From assembly GCA_029204225.1 (NCBI GenBank), contig CM055111.1, positions 9,046,188-9,108,187 on the forward strand: a stretch of DNA of 62,000 bases. The letters run 5' to 3'. The first letter of the stretch is position 1. The number at the start of each line of letters is the position of its first letter. Under the pieces are notes generated by a model that saw only the letters and a list, made by a program, of their open reading frames with translations, made no database searches and was not told where the DNA came from. This stretch comes from Diphasiastrum complanatum. Lineage: Eukaryota > Streptophyta > Lycopodiopsida > Lycopodiales > Lycopodiaceae. Of this stretch, positions 45,326 through 56,911 are shown piece by piece. A program made the position numbers and the translations under genes.

Positions 45326-48100
45326 TTGTCAACTACATGCCATGTTGATGATGGTAATAGGCAATCATCCTGCCCAATGTAAAACTGGTTTCCTCAAAGA
45401 TGGTGACCAAGATAAAGCTCAATCTACCTTTGAAAATCAGTGTAAAAACTGTATAGGGCACTATTTCTATGGTGGAAATAGATATCAAACCAGATATCCT
45501 CCAACCAAGCGACTAATTTTTGAAATGGTAGAGGCCTTATCTTGATCAAAGAGGGCATGTACCCAAGCTTAAAAAGAAGAAATACTAAGAGGTGTTGGAC
45601 TATTAGGAGAGTCAACTCTTTAAAGATTGTATGAATTGTATGGCTTCAATCTATCAAAAGATTTGGTTTATGATGTCACGCACATCTTTCTCTTGAATTT
45701 GTTTCACGAATTTAGGAATCAACAAATGATACCAAAAAAGTCATCGATCTAGCAGTTTCAGGTGTGTTCAAGGCTACCCCTCCTCAATCCGCTATGGACA
45801 TTGGCCACATGTGCCAAGCAAGTATCTTGGAAGGAGAATCAAAAGCTTATACAATGGTGCTTGCCTCACATCCTAGGTGTTGTGACTAGTGTTCATAGAT
45901 CTTTGCATGACTTAGGTCATCTATTAGTTGATATTTCACATTTTTTTTACAACTGCAGTCGTGACAAAGGATGGTCAAGCAAGGATATAGAAATAGCCAA
46001 ACGTTTGTTGCTTTCTTGGAGAGTCTGCAGTGAGGAATCCTATGGGAAAAATTCATCTCCGTTGGAGCATGTAGTAGGTTTGAGTTCCATTTTCATTTTC
46101 ATATAAACAAAGTGCATTTTTTGGTCTATGCAATTGTTGTACAAATTTGATCACCTTGTTAACAATGCAGTCAACAGAGAGATTTTTGATGATATCTATC
46201 AACATGCCATGCATGATGTTTTTTGGTGCTATGCTTTTGAGCAAGAGGTATCCAATAATTATGTGAAAATTTCTACCAATAACCTATGCAATGAAATATC
46301 ATATGCCCAATATTATAGAAGGCGGTTGTTCACTTCAGTTCTTGAGATGATCCAAAATGACAAAGATGGCCTAATTTCCTTTGAAAGAATGCTCTTGGAA
46401 CTCCATACTTGTTTGATTCTCTCAGAAGGATACGTGAATGAAAATGCCCAATCCTCCATATAATGGCATGAGCATGGAATTCTAGAAGTTTCATCTACTG
46501 CGAAGGCCAAAGAAGTTTGGAAATCACATATTGCCTATATCACAATTATATATGTGAGAGGCTTTTGGAAGACAAAGAGATTGCAATCACAAAGAAAGAA
46601 GAACAATATCGAGCTGTAAAGAAGGAGGAGGTCCGATATGCAGAGCATTTTTGGGGTATTGAAAAGAATCAAGGCCAATTTAGATGAGTTACAATTTACA
46701 AGAAAGTATTTTATCGAGGAGATGTGTATTCAGTTGGTGATGAGGTAGTTTTGAAAGCCGATGAAAGTGTCACACTTGCAGTTGGAGTAGGACATTGGAA
46801 GGCACATATCACATCCTTTTTTGTGTTGCAACACAATGGATGCTTTTCTTTGGTGCTGAGTACTACAAGCAACAATTGTAGTTCAAGATGGTGAAGAAAG
46901 TCTATGTATTGGTCGTGTAACAGGCATGAGTATTTTGCAAAGGAGTCGCATTCCTTTTAATTGGAATGTATTAGACCAATTAGCTCCTTGCTACATAAAT
47001 TTATAAATTTTCCTTGAGGATTGAATATTATAGCATATGAAACAAGAGATGTTGAGCCTAGGAATAGATTGTTGAGCCCAACATTTATGGGTTGCATGCC
47101 TCCATGGCTAGAGGAGAATGATATAGCACTAACGCAAAATACTTTTGACACAAAAAATATTTCTAATTTTCGACATGCTGTAGTGAGAGAGGTGGATGCT
47201 TCAAATAAACAGGTATGCCTAACTTGGTTAAAGACTAACCTAAGACAAATAATTGTTAGAGAGTGGAATGTGAAGAAAATGTGTGGAGGCACTGGAGTTG
47301 TTGTGTCATTGTTCTTTGTGATTGGATTGTCATTTGTAACCAAAGAGTAGAGGTTGATGGAAAGGCCAAACGAGTACCAACCATATGGCAATCCATGACA
47401 TAAAACAAATTAAAGAAGGTATGTATGGTATAACATTTTATTAAATCATGTGCTCATATTGGTTTAGCTCAAATATATTTTTTATTAGCAAATGCTAGCT
47501 TTTGTTGTTGTTCTAGTTGAATAATCTCTATTTCATATGTGATTTTTGACATTTCATAGGTTATTTTACTGAGAGATTATGGATGTAGTTAACAACAAAG
47601 ATCTTCGCGGGCTCCTTGAGATGTTTATGATGTCTGAGGAGTGCAAGCCATTGATGCAACAAATTGTTGACATGTTTCAAAATAAATGATCACATAAGGC
47701 CAATTAGAGACTACCACTATACCTACGAGACCAGTTGAAAATACTGTAAGTCGATCCATAGTGGAAACACCTACTTATGAGCAAATTTTTTGTGTACCAA
47801 AAGAAAAGGATCGAGATCCCACAAAGCTTTATGGTAGAGAAGTTTTAATTAAGCATTTTCGAGAGCAGCATGTTTGTTTCTTGTCTAACCATCGAAAAGT
47901 GAATAAATGGTTCAAAGGTATTGCACGTAATGAAAGCACACACGATTTGTGTCATAAGCCAATCGAGAGGAAGAAGATAATGACAATTATCAGGCAAAAC
48001 ATTGAAGAAATTACATCTTTGAACTTTTCAGGTGCTAGTCATACATGGAAAGCTGAAGATATTTATAGTTGGGTGTTAATTTCACTACAGTCATGATTAA
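45326..48100 (+). pseudogene. DNA-transposon-like transposase relic (Transposase_21/CACTA-like), copy 2
   Basis: Plus-strand frames: HCQLHAMLMMVIGNHPAQC at the start, then RLYELYGFNLSKDLVYDVTH, IFLLNLFHEFRNQQMIPKKS, KLIQWCLPHILGVVTSVHRS, LVDISHFFYNCSRDKGWSS (to 46106). After a gap: YQHAMHDVFWCYAFEQEVSN, YVKISTNNLCNEISYAQYYR and RRLFTSVLEMI (46128-46463), which has the layout of DUF4218 of CACTA-type transposases, where FW.YPFER..+ and NN..E are conserved. Later frames (GDVYSVGDEVVLKADESVTL near 46720; 47021-47350; 47761-48096) are contiguous in sense and may be the C-terminal part; I do not recognise them. The first 380 bp duplicate copy 1 at 35920-36300 on the other strand. Confidence 0.5.
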
Positions 48101-48654
48101 AATACAAGAAAAAGAAAAGCAAGGTTTCAAGCATTATTGAAGTTCCAGCCTCAACGGTGGCATAGGTGACCACAAGGACAATGCTATTTAAGTTTTCTCA
48201 CAAGTATTATCTTTTAGATTTTTATTATTCGAACCTTTGCTACTTAGGTAGACACACCAAAACACTAATCATGTAAAGCACAATTAGTTGGACTAACGTA
48301 AATGCAAAATTGTATAGAAAGACTGATGGCATGGAGCTAGTTGAGACTTTTGCAACAGTCTCTCATCACACACTTGAAGATGAGGTGAAATTGTTCAAGG
48401 ATCATTGTGTCATGATTGTTCGCTTAAGTTCTTATAATGTGCTATTAGAATTAGTCTTTTCATGCATGTGTTGAGCTAAATCTAAATAATGTAAACTCTA
48501 AATTTTTCTCTTTTGTGTACTAAGGGTCACGTTCGTAGTCTCGAGATGGACAGGAAACACGTGCATGCTCAAACAGTTCATGAACCATGGTCAGTTCCTC
48601 TATAAAACTAATCAATTAATTAACTGCCAGATTTCAAATTTTAGACACAGATTT
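48101..48654. other. unassigned DNA after the transposase relic
   Basis: No recognisable gene; possibly the 3' part of the transposon. Confidence 0.4.
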
Positions 48655-49686
<1,032 letters not shown>

Positions 49687-50813
49687 GTGGATATACACAC
49701 AGATAGATTAATACGAAAAATAAGGAAGAGTGTGGATAGTAGAGAGAGTAGAGCATCATCTTCATCATCTACGAAAAGCACGAAGGACAAATCCAATGTC
49801 AAATGCCATTATTGTGACAAGGAGCATTTTGTGCTACAAGAAAAAAATGATGAAGAAAAGCAAGGAGGGAAGCAAGTAAGCTTGAACATCCAAGAAGGAG
49901 ATGGCTTCTATGAGGAGGAGTCAGTCACGGCAACCATGTGTACATCATCAAGTCTCAAGGAGGAAGATCCTTGTTGGACTAATAGTGGTGCAAGTTCTCA
50001 CAATACAAGGCAAAAGAAGTATTTCTCTTCATTTTCATCATATTCAATTTCTAAAAAAATTATTCTTGCTACAAATGGTGATAAATGTGAGATTCAAGAG
50101 ATAGGAACAATTCCTATTTGGCTTGAGTCAAGAAGGAGATCAAAACTTCAAAATGTCATGTATGCTCCTTCAATATCTAGAAACTTGTTGAGTGTAAGTC
50201 AATTGATTAAAAATGAATGTGATATCAAGTTTGATTGCAATGCTTGCTTTATCATCAAGAAAGGAAATGTCATTGCCAAAGGGATTAGAGATGGTAGGCT
50301 TTTCAAACTTGATGTTTGTATAAGAGCTAATCACAATGTGGATGTGATGGAAGCCAAATGTGAACTTGTTTCTCAAGAGGAGAGATTTCTGCACCCAAAT
50401 GTAAGGTGAATGGAAGTGCTTCTAATGTTGTTGGTGTCAAGGAGCTTCCATGGCTCAAGGAGAAATCAAGTGAAGAAGAAGGTGTAGAACATCAACCTCC
50501 ACACTTGAGGACACCAAGGAGATCATCAAGATATAAGGAGAAGCCATCAAGACTTAGTTGCATTAGCAAATACATCCAAAGGGAAGAGACTATCTCAGTC
50601 ACCTATTACAATTTCATGACTACTTTGAGATATGAATCAAATTGCTTTAATGTTGTTCTTAAATCTCAAAATAGACTTGAGACAATTCCACATAACTATG
50701 ATCCTTTGATGGAATACAGAAATTTGGTGGTTTGTGGTTCTCCATTAGATACTATGTCATTAGTTCAGTGTATGGGATATCCATCTACTTGCTCTCAAAT
50801 TTTATGCAAGTAA
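49687..50813 (+). pseudogene. copia gag tail-protease-linker remnant, unit 1
   Basis: A 240-codon frame (49687-50409) has SSSSTKSTKDKSNVKCHYC, a knuckle reduced to CHYCDKEH, then the protease block CWTNSGASSHNTRQKKYF, IILATNGDKCEIQEIGTIPI, LQNVMYAPSISRNLLSVSQL and a truncated pre-integrase part LFKLDVCIRANHNVD..QEERFLHPNVR. The next frame (50406-50813) starts in the linker that lies between integrase and RT (HQPPHLRTPRRSSRYKEKPS). The integrase core is therefore deleted. The protease catalytic Asp is replaced by Asn (AAT, 49981-49983). RT does not follow; after about 50780 comes unrecognised sequence. Confidence 0.75.
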
Positions 50814-51450
50814 GATTGGTTACTTTACCCATGAGTTATATGATGGTGTTTTTTCATGTTTTGAGGCATCTTGTAAACTTGTTATGAGAACAAGTGAATC
50901 ATCTTCCAAGGACACTTATATTGAATTTTTCGGCCTCATTGGATCTGAGATTGGCATTGAATTCAAGCATATAGAAATGATACAATTTTTTTGTTATTTA
51001 GCATGCATAGTCAAGTTGGCAATCTTAAGATCTTGATAACATGATGATGGAACTTTGTGATCCTTATGAGCTTGGTTTTTCTCAAGGAGGAATAGCTAGT
51101 TTCAAGGAGGAGTAGCTTTGGGATCAATCATCTTCTTCAAGGATGGAAAAACTCAATGGCATTGGTGCTAGGATGGTGGAAAGCTCTTCATGGTGCTTGG
51201 TAGTTATGGTGACTTTGTAGCAAATACAATTTTATGGGCTGGCCTTCTCACCAAATCCATTCCAAAGGATCTACTTGAGAAGCTTAGGTTAGCTCCTTAA
51301 GTTTTGGATAGCACTAGCATACTTATCAAGCTATTTTTTGAGGAGTGTGAAGAATATGCAAATAATAGTGTGATGAATTCTCACTTTCATGTAGATATGT
51401 CAATATCATATGTGTGGGGCATGTTCCCACATGTGAATAGTAGCCTTAGT
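50780..51450 (+). other. unrecognised reading frames attached to the copia remnant
   Basis: From 50780 an open stretch reads LALKFYASKIGYFTHELYDG, then SESSSKDTYIEFFGLIGSEI. Later, after stops, FMVLGSYGDFVANTILWAGL and TKSIPKDLLEKLRLAP. This does not look like copia pol. It is kept almost unchanged in the second unit (54365-55048). It may be a captured host fragment. Confidence 0.35.
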
Positions 51451-52478
51451 TGCATTAGTTCATTCATGTCATAAACTAGTTTGTTTCAAGAAGCAATGTG
51501 AAAGAAGACAAAAGTCAGCTAGGTAGTGGCATGCCACATGTCATCTTGAGGTTGGACCTCAACCTTCTCATGACTTGTACAAATTAAATGCATGATTAGA
51601 GATAGATAATTAGGACTAAAGTATGTGAAATCAAATCACCATTCATGACCAAAATCATGTTCATGTCAAGGCCAAAAATTAAGCTCCTAGATTATAGAGA
51701 TTTTGATAAGGTTCGGCCACCTCCAAATCTGAGCCACTTGAACTCGTGTGATCTTGAGACTAATTTGCTCGATCTAAGGCATTGAATGCTAGAGTTAGGG
51801 TCTACCCCCGTGGCAGTTACACCGAATCTCGGATTTGAGCTCACTTGATATGGATTTGGAGCTCATTTGTACATACACTTTTTGGAAATGAAGATTGATG
51901 GTGATTTTGGCAATTTTGCTCTTGCAAGTAGAAAACATGTAATTTGATGATTGTTTGATTTTTTGTGTCTATTGAATAGATCTAAACCTAATAACAATAC
52001 CGTATTGTCCACACATGTGAGAGGCCATGAGGATCGGTAAATGCTAGTTTGATTGTGGTGTTCAAAGGCAATTGCCAAATTAGATGTCTAGAAATTCAAT
52101 CTAAGTGCAATTCTTTATGATTGATGAATCATTAGAGATCCAAATGAGGTTCATAAGCTCTTATTTTAACATTAATTGGGCTCAAAAAAAAAGAAATTAA
52201 AGTGGTTTGGTGATCTTAATTAAATTCAAAGTGGAAGTCTTGTTGCACTTTTGGCTTTTGGAAAAAGTGAAGGACATCCATTTTGGATTGCAAAAGTGCT
52301 TGGATTCATTCAAAACACTAACCAAACAAAAGTGTTATGGGTCCATTGGTTGCACACCACCTCAATATACGCTTTTCTAGGAAAGCTACTAATTGAAAAT
52401 GTTGTAGTTGTATCCAAAGGGCAAAAAAAGATGATTGTCATAAAATTAGCCAAGTCTTGATGATATAAATTTAGAAGA
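51451..52478. other. unit-1-specific block with LTR debris and a short open frame
   Basis: Positions about 51700-52171 match, in reverse orientation, the LTR at 4621-5183 and end TTTTAACA, so this is LTR sequence in plus orientation. It has CCACACATGTGAGAGG near 52010. A 69-codon frame at 52251-52460 reads GKSEGHPFWIAKVLGFIQN, TKVLWVHWLHTTS; I cannot assign it. Confidence 0.45.
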
Positions 52479-53417
52479 TGATGGTCTTATGAGGTTTGTA
52501 AACAAAAATTGTGATGATACATTATAAAAATATATCTTTTTAATTTTTTAACTTTTTTGGAAGCTGACTCATAAAAAAACATGAATTTAGGCTAAGATTC
52601 GATAATTTAAAAGTTGCCAAAAAAATGTTTCTCCGTTTTAGGTCAAAGTTCCAAAACAAATGTCATTGACATAAAGATATTGCTACTTGGGATTCTAATC
52701 AACTAGATCACTCATTTTTGTGCACCTCCTACATCTCTAGAATTGGTCATTCTTTTCTTTCTGAATATGTATAATTTGGCCAATTTTTAGTTGCTCTTTT
52801 GTTTATCTAAAAGAACAAAAAATCATTTGAAAAATGGTTGACCAAAGCAAACTTGTAATCAATACAAAATTTAAATATTCACATGATGTTTCTTGATCAT
52901 TCCGCCAGCTTGTAGGGTGAGTTGGGTGAAAATGTTTATTCCAAACCTTGGCAATTGTGCAGTGATATTTTGGAGCCTTATGCTTCAAAATCTAATAAAT
53001 TTTTTCTTGGCCATATATGTATATGTTGTAAATGCCAATAGCCTTTTTTCTAGTCTAGCAAATTCAATGTTGATTGTTTGATTTATGCAAGAGAAAATTT
53101 TAGACAATGTTTTTGCGTTCAATGCATGCCAGACACGTAAATTAGAGTGGGTACAAAAGCAAGTTATGTACGTGCACTTAGACTTCTAGACCATCATTAA
53201 CACTTTATTGTAACCATGCAAGTTGTCAAATGTCCAGATAGTATGACTTCTATGCTTCATTTAGTAGGATCTAAGTTTAACATAGGGACTCTCAGAGTGC
53301 TAGTTAGGAGTTTAGTCAACTTGAGCACTCATTTTTGCTCATTTCCTACATTTCTAAACTTGAAATTTCTTTTCCCTCTCAATACTAATGTTCTAGTCAA
53401 TTTTTCTTAGCTCTTTT
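52479..53417. repeat. duplicated block C, unit 1
   Basis: Begins TGATGGTCTTATGAGG and ends TTAGCTCTTTTG. Repeated at 55416-56358. No gene is recognised and no TG..CA termini are present, so I do not call it an LTR. Confidence 0.75.
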
Positions 53418-53467
53418 GCTACAAGAAAAAAAATGATGACGAAAAGCAAGGAGGGAAGCAAGTAAGC

Positions 53468-54396
53468 TTGAACATACAAGAAGGAGATGGCTTCTATGAG
53501 GAGGAGTCAGTCATGGCAACCATGTGTACATCATCAAGTCTCATGGAGGAAGATCCTTGTTGGACTCATAGTGGTGCAAGCTCTCACAATACAAGGCAAA
53601 AGAATTATTTCTCTTCATTTTCATCATATTCAATTTCTAAAAAAATTATTCTTGCTACAAATGGTGATAAATGTGAGATTCAAGAGATAGGAACAATTCC
53701 TATTTGGCTTGAGTCAAGAAGGAGATCAAAACTTCAAAATGTCATGTATGCTCCTTCAATATCTAGAAACTTGTTGAGTGTAAGTCAATTGATTGAAAAT
53801 GAATGTGATATCAAGTTTGATTGCAATGCTTGCTTTATAATCAAGAAAGGAAATGTCATTGCCAAAGGGATTAGAGATGGTAGGCTTTTCAAACTTGATG
53901 TTTGTATGAGAGCTAATCACAATGTGGATGTGATGGAAGCCAAATGTGAACTTGTTTCTCAAGAGGAGAGATTTCTGCACCCAAATGTAAGGTGAATGGA
54001 AGTGCTTCTAATGTTGTTGGTGTCAAGGAGCTTCCATGGCTCAAGGAGAAATCAAGTGAAGAAGAAGGTGTAGAACATCAACCTCCACACTTGAGGACAC
54101 CAAGGAGATCATCAAGATATAAGGAGAAGCCATCAAGGCTTAGTTGCATTAGCAAATACATCCAAAGGGAAGAGACTATCTCAGTCACCTATTACAGTTT
54201 CATGACTACTTTGATAGATGAATCAAATTGCGTTAATGATGTTCTTAAATCTCAAAATAGACTTGAGACAATTCCACATAACTATGATTTGATGGAATAC
54301 AGAAATTTGGTGGTTTGTGGTTCTCCATTAGATACTATGTCATTAGTTCAGTGTATGGGATATCCATCTACTTGCTCTCAAATTTTATGCAAGTAA
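53468..54396 (+). pseudogene. copia protease-linker remnant, unit 2
   Basis: Near-copy of the unit-1 remnant: frames 53468-53995 and 53992-54396. The protease block reads CWTHSGASSHNTRQKNYF; here the catalytic Asp position is His (CAT, 53567-53569), while unit 1 has Asn. The integrase deletion is the same as in unit 1, so it predates the duplication. The upstream knuckle is missing because the unit starts after it. Confidence 0.75.
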
Positions 54397-55048
54397 GATT
54401 GGTTACTTTACCCATGAGTTATATGATGGTGTTTTTTCATGTTTTGAGGCATCTTGTAAACTTGTTATGAGAACAAGTGAATCATCTTCCAAGGACACTT
54501 ATATTGAATTTTTCGGCCTCATTGGATCTGAGATTGGCATTGAATTCAAGCATATAGAAATGTTACAAATTTTTTGTTATTTAGCATGCATAGTCAAGTT
54601 GCCAATCTTGATATGTCTAATTCTCAAGATCTTGATAACATGATGATGGAACTTTGTGATCCTTATGAGCTTGGTTTTTCTCAAGGAGGAATAGCTATTT
54701 TCAAGGAGGAGTAGCTTTGGGATCAATCATCTTCTTCAAGGATGGAAAAACTCAGTGGCATTGGTGCTAGGATGGTGGAAAGCTCTTCGTGGTGCTTGGT
54801 ACTTATGGTGACTTTGTAGCAAATACAATTCTATGGGCTGGCCTATTCACCAAATCCATTCCAAAGGATCTACTTGAGAAGCTTAGGTTAGCTCCTTAAG
54901 TTTTGGATAGCACTAGCATACTTATCAAGCTATTTTTTGAGGAGTGTGAAGAATATGCAAATAATAGTGTGATGAATTCTCACTTTCATGTAGATATGTC
55001 AATATCATATGTGTGGGGCATGTTCCCACATGTGAATAGTAGCCTTAG

Positions 55049-55415
55049 TTAGTCAACTATAGCTATTTCAAAGAAAAAGAAAAGGACGGGTTATGGCACA
55101 ACCATCATCCTCAACTTATTGCCGAAAATTAAAAAGCTTATTTGCAAGATTTTCTTTTGTCAATATTAGATGTTGATATAGAAGAAGATATGCTAGCCGA
55201 GTCTAATGAAGAAGATGATTCTTCAACTTCATTAACTGAAAAAGAGAGTGTCGATAATATGTGAAGTTCCAATATAAGAGGCATGAGTTAAAATTCTTTG
55301 GAGAATGTACTTTGGAAAAATTACATGTAAAAGTACTTTGAGCCCTCTTGTACTTTTATGGGATTTGGATTCTCAAAAATCATGTGTTGTCTTCAGATGT
55401 TGTGTCATTTTTTAT
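55049..55415. other. unit-2-specific block
   Basis: 367 bp that take the place of the 1028-bp block of unit 1. An acidic Ser/Glu-rich open stretch (DVDIEEDMLAESNEEDDSST, near 55165-55224) ends at a TGA at about 55262. No family is recognised. Confidence 0.4.
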
Positions 55416-56358
55416 TATGATGGTCTTATGAGGTTTGTAAACAAAAATTGTGATGATACACTATAAAAATATATCTTTTTAATTTTTTAACTTTTTTGGA
55501 AGTTGACTCATAAAAAAACATGAATTTAGGCTAAGATTCGATAATTTAAAAGTTGCCAAAAAATGTCTCTCCTTTTTTTAGGTCAAAATTCCAAAACAAA
55601 TGTCATTGACATAAAGACATTGCTACTTGGGATTCTAATCAACTAGATCACTCATTTTTGTGCACCTCCTACATCTCTAGAATTGGTCATTCTTTTCTTT
55701 CTGAATATGTATAATTTGGCCAATTTTTAGTTGCTCTTTTGTTTATGTAAAAGAACAAAAAATCATTTGAAAAATGGTTGACCAAAGTAAACTTGTAATC
55801 AATACAAAATTTAAATATTCACATGATGTTTCTTGATCATTTCGCCAGCTTGTAGGCTGAGTTGGGTGAAAATGTTTATTCCAAACCTTGGCAGTTGTGC
55901 AGTGATATGTTGGAGCCTTATGCTCCAAAATCTAATAAATTCTGTCTTGGCCATATATGTATATGTTGTAAATGCCAATAGCCTTTTTTCTAGTCTAGCA
56001 AATTCAATGTTGATTGTTTGGTTTATACAAGAGAAAATCTTAGACAATGTTTTTGCGTTCAATGCATGTCAGACACGTAAATTAGAGTGGGTACATAAGC
56101 AAGTTATGTACGTGCACTCAGACTTCTAGACCGTCATTAACATTTTATTGTAACCATGCAAGTTGTCAAATGTCCAGATAGTATGATTTCTATGCTTCAT
56201 TTAGTAGGATCTAAGTTTAACATAGGGACTCTCAGAGTGCTAGTTAGGAGTTTAGTCAACTTGAGCACTCATTTTTGCTCATTTCCTACATTTCTAAACT
56301 AAAAATTTCTTTTCCCTCTCAATACTAATGTTCTAGTCAATTTTTCTTAGCTCTTTTG

Positions 56359-56911
56359 TTCAATTATCTTCATGGAACTATGATTACAAATGGTTTTAAG
56401 TATGTACTAGGATCTAAAATCTTGTATAGGATAATCTTTGGCCAAATTGTTGAAATGCAATGCTGTAATTGGATCCTCAAGTTTATAGAATGGATTGAGC
56501 TGCGTAGAGTTAGATATTGCAACCATAAAGTGCATGCTCAAACCTTGGCAACCCATGTAGTGTATGCTCCAAACTCTAAGGGACCTAGTTTAGCCATATT
56601 TTTTAAAAGTTGTATACAATGACTTTGGAAACTAGTAATATGGCAATAACCAAACTTATATGGGCGACATTGTATCTTTAGTATGAATTCTTTACAAACA
56701 ATGAGTAAAAGTAGTTTTTTAACAACAATTGTGTTTGTGGATGCCTTCTCCACAAGCTCTTTGTGGTTAATTGACTCTTTGGCTCATTTCTTGTTAACCT
56801 CCCCAGAATTAATATGTGTTTGATAGCATCCTCATAATTGATTTCAAAGAAGAGAAAATTCTTAAAATTTCAAAAAGGCCATCTATAAATTGTTCGATTC
56901 TAAAAAACCTA
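56359..56911. other. unassigned DNA between the duplication and the ABCG gene
   Basis: Contains short frames without motifs; the right-hand part should include the 3' UTR and terminator region of the ABCG gene on the minus strand, but I cannot fix a poly(A) signal. Confidence 0.4.

Larger units (their letters stand above)
49835..53417. repeat. tandem segmental duplication, unit 1
   Basis: Made of three blocks: A (49835-51450) repeated at 53418-55048; a unit-specific block (51451-52478); and C (52479-53417) repeated at 55416-56358. Units 1 and 2 are head to tail and adjacent. By eye the shared blocks are about 97-98% identical. Confidence 0.85.
53418..56358. repeat. tandem segmental duplication, unit 2
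   Basis: Block B (53418-55048, copy of 49835-51450), a private block (55049-55415) and block D (55416-56358, copy of 52479-53417). The junction with unit 1 shows the microhomology TTTTG shared by the end of block C and the start of block A/B. Confidence 0.85.

Noticed and set aside
49687-50409. 240-codon frame as an independent host gene
   Set aside because: It reads as copia knuckle, protease and pre-integrase segments and is duplicated with the flanking remnant.
52479-56358. Blocks C and D as the two LTRs of one element with block B inside
   Set aside because: The blocks lack TG..CA ends, there is no primer site after C, no polypurine tract before D and no target duplication; adjacency of A-x-C and B-y-D fits a tandem duplication better.
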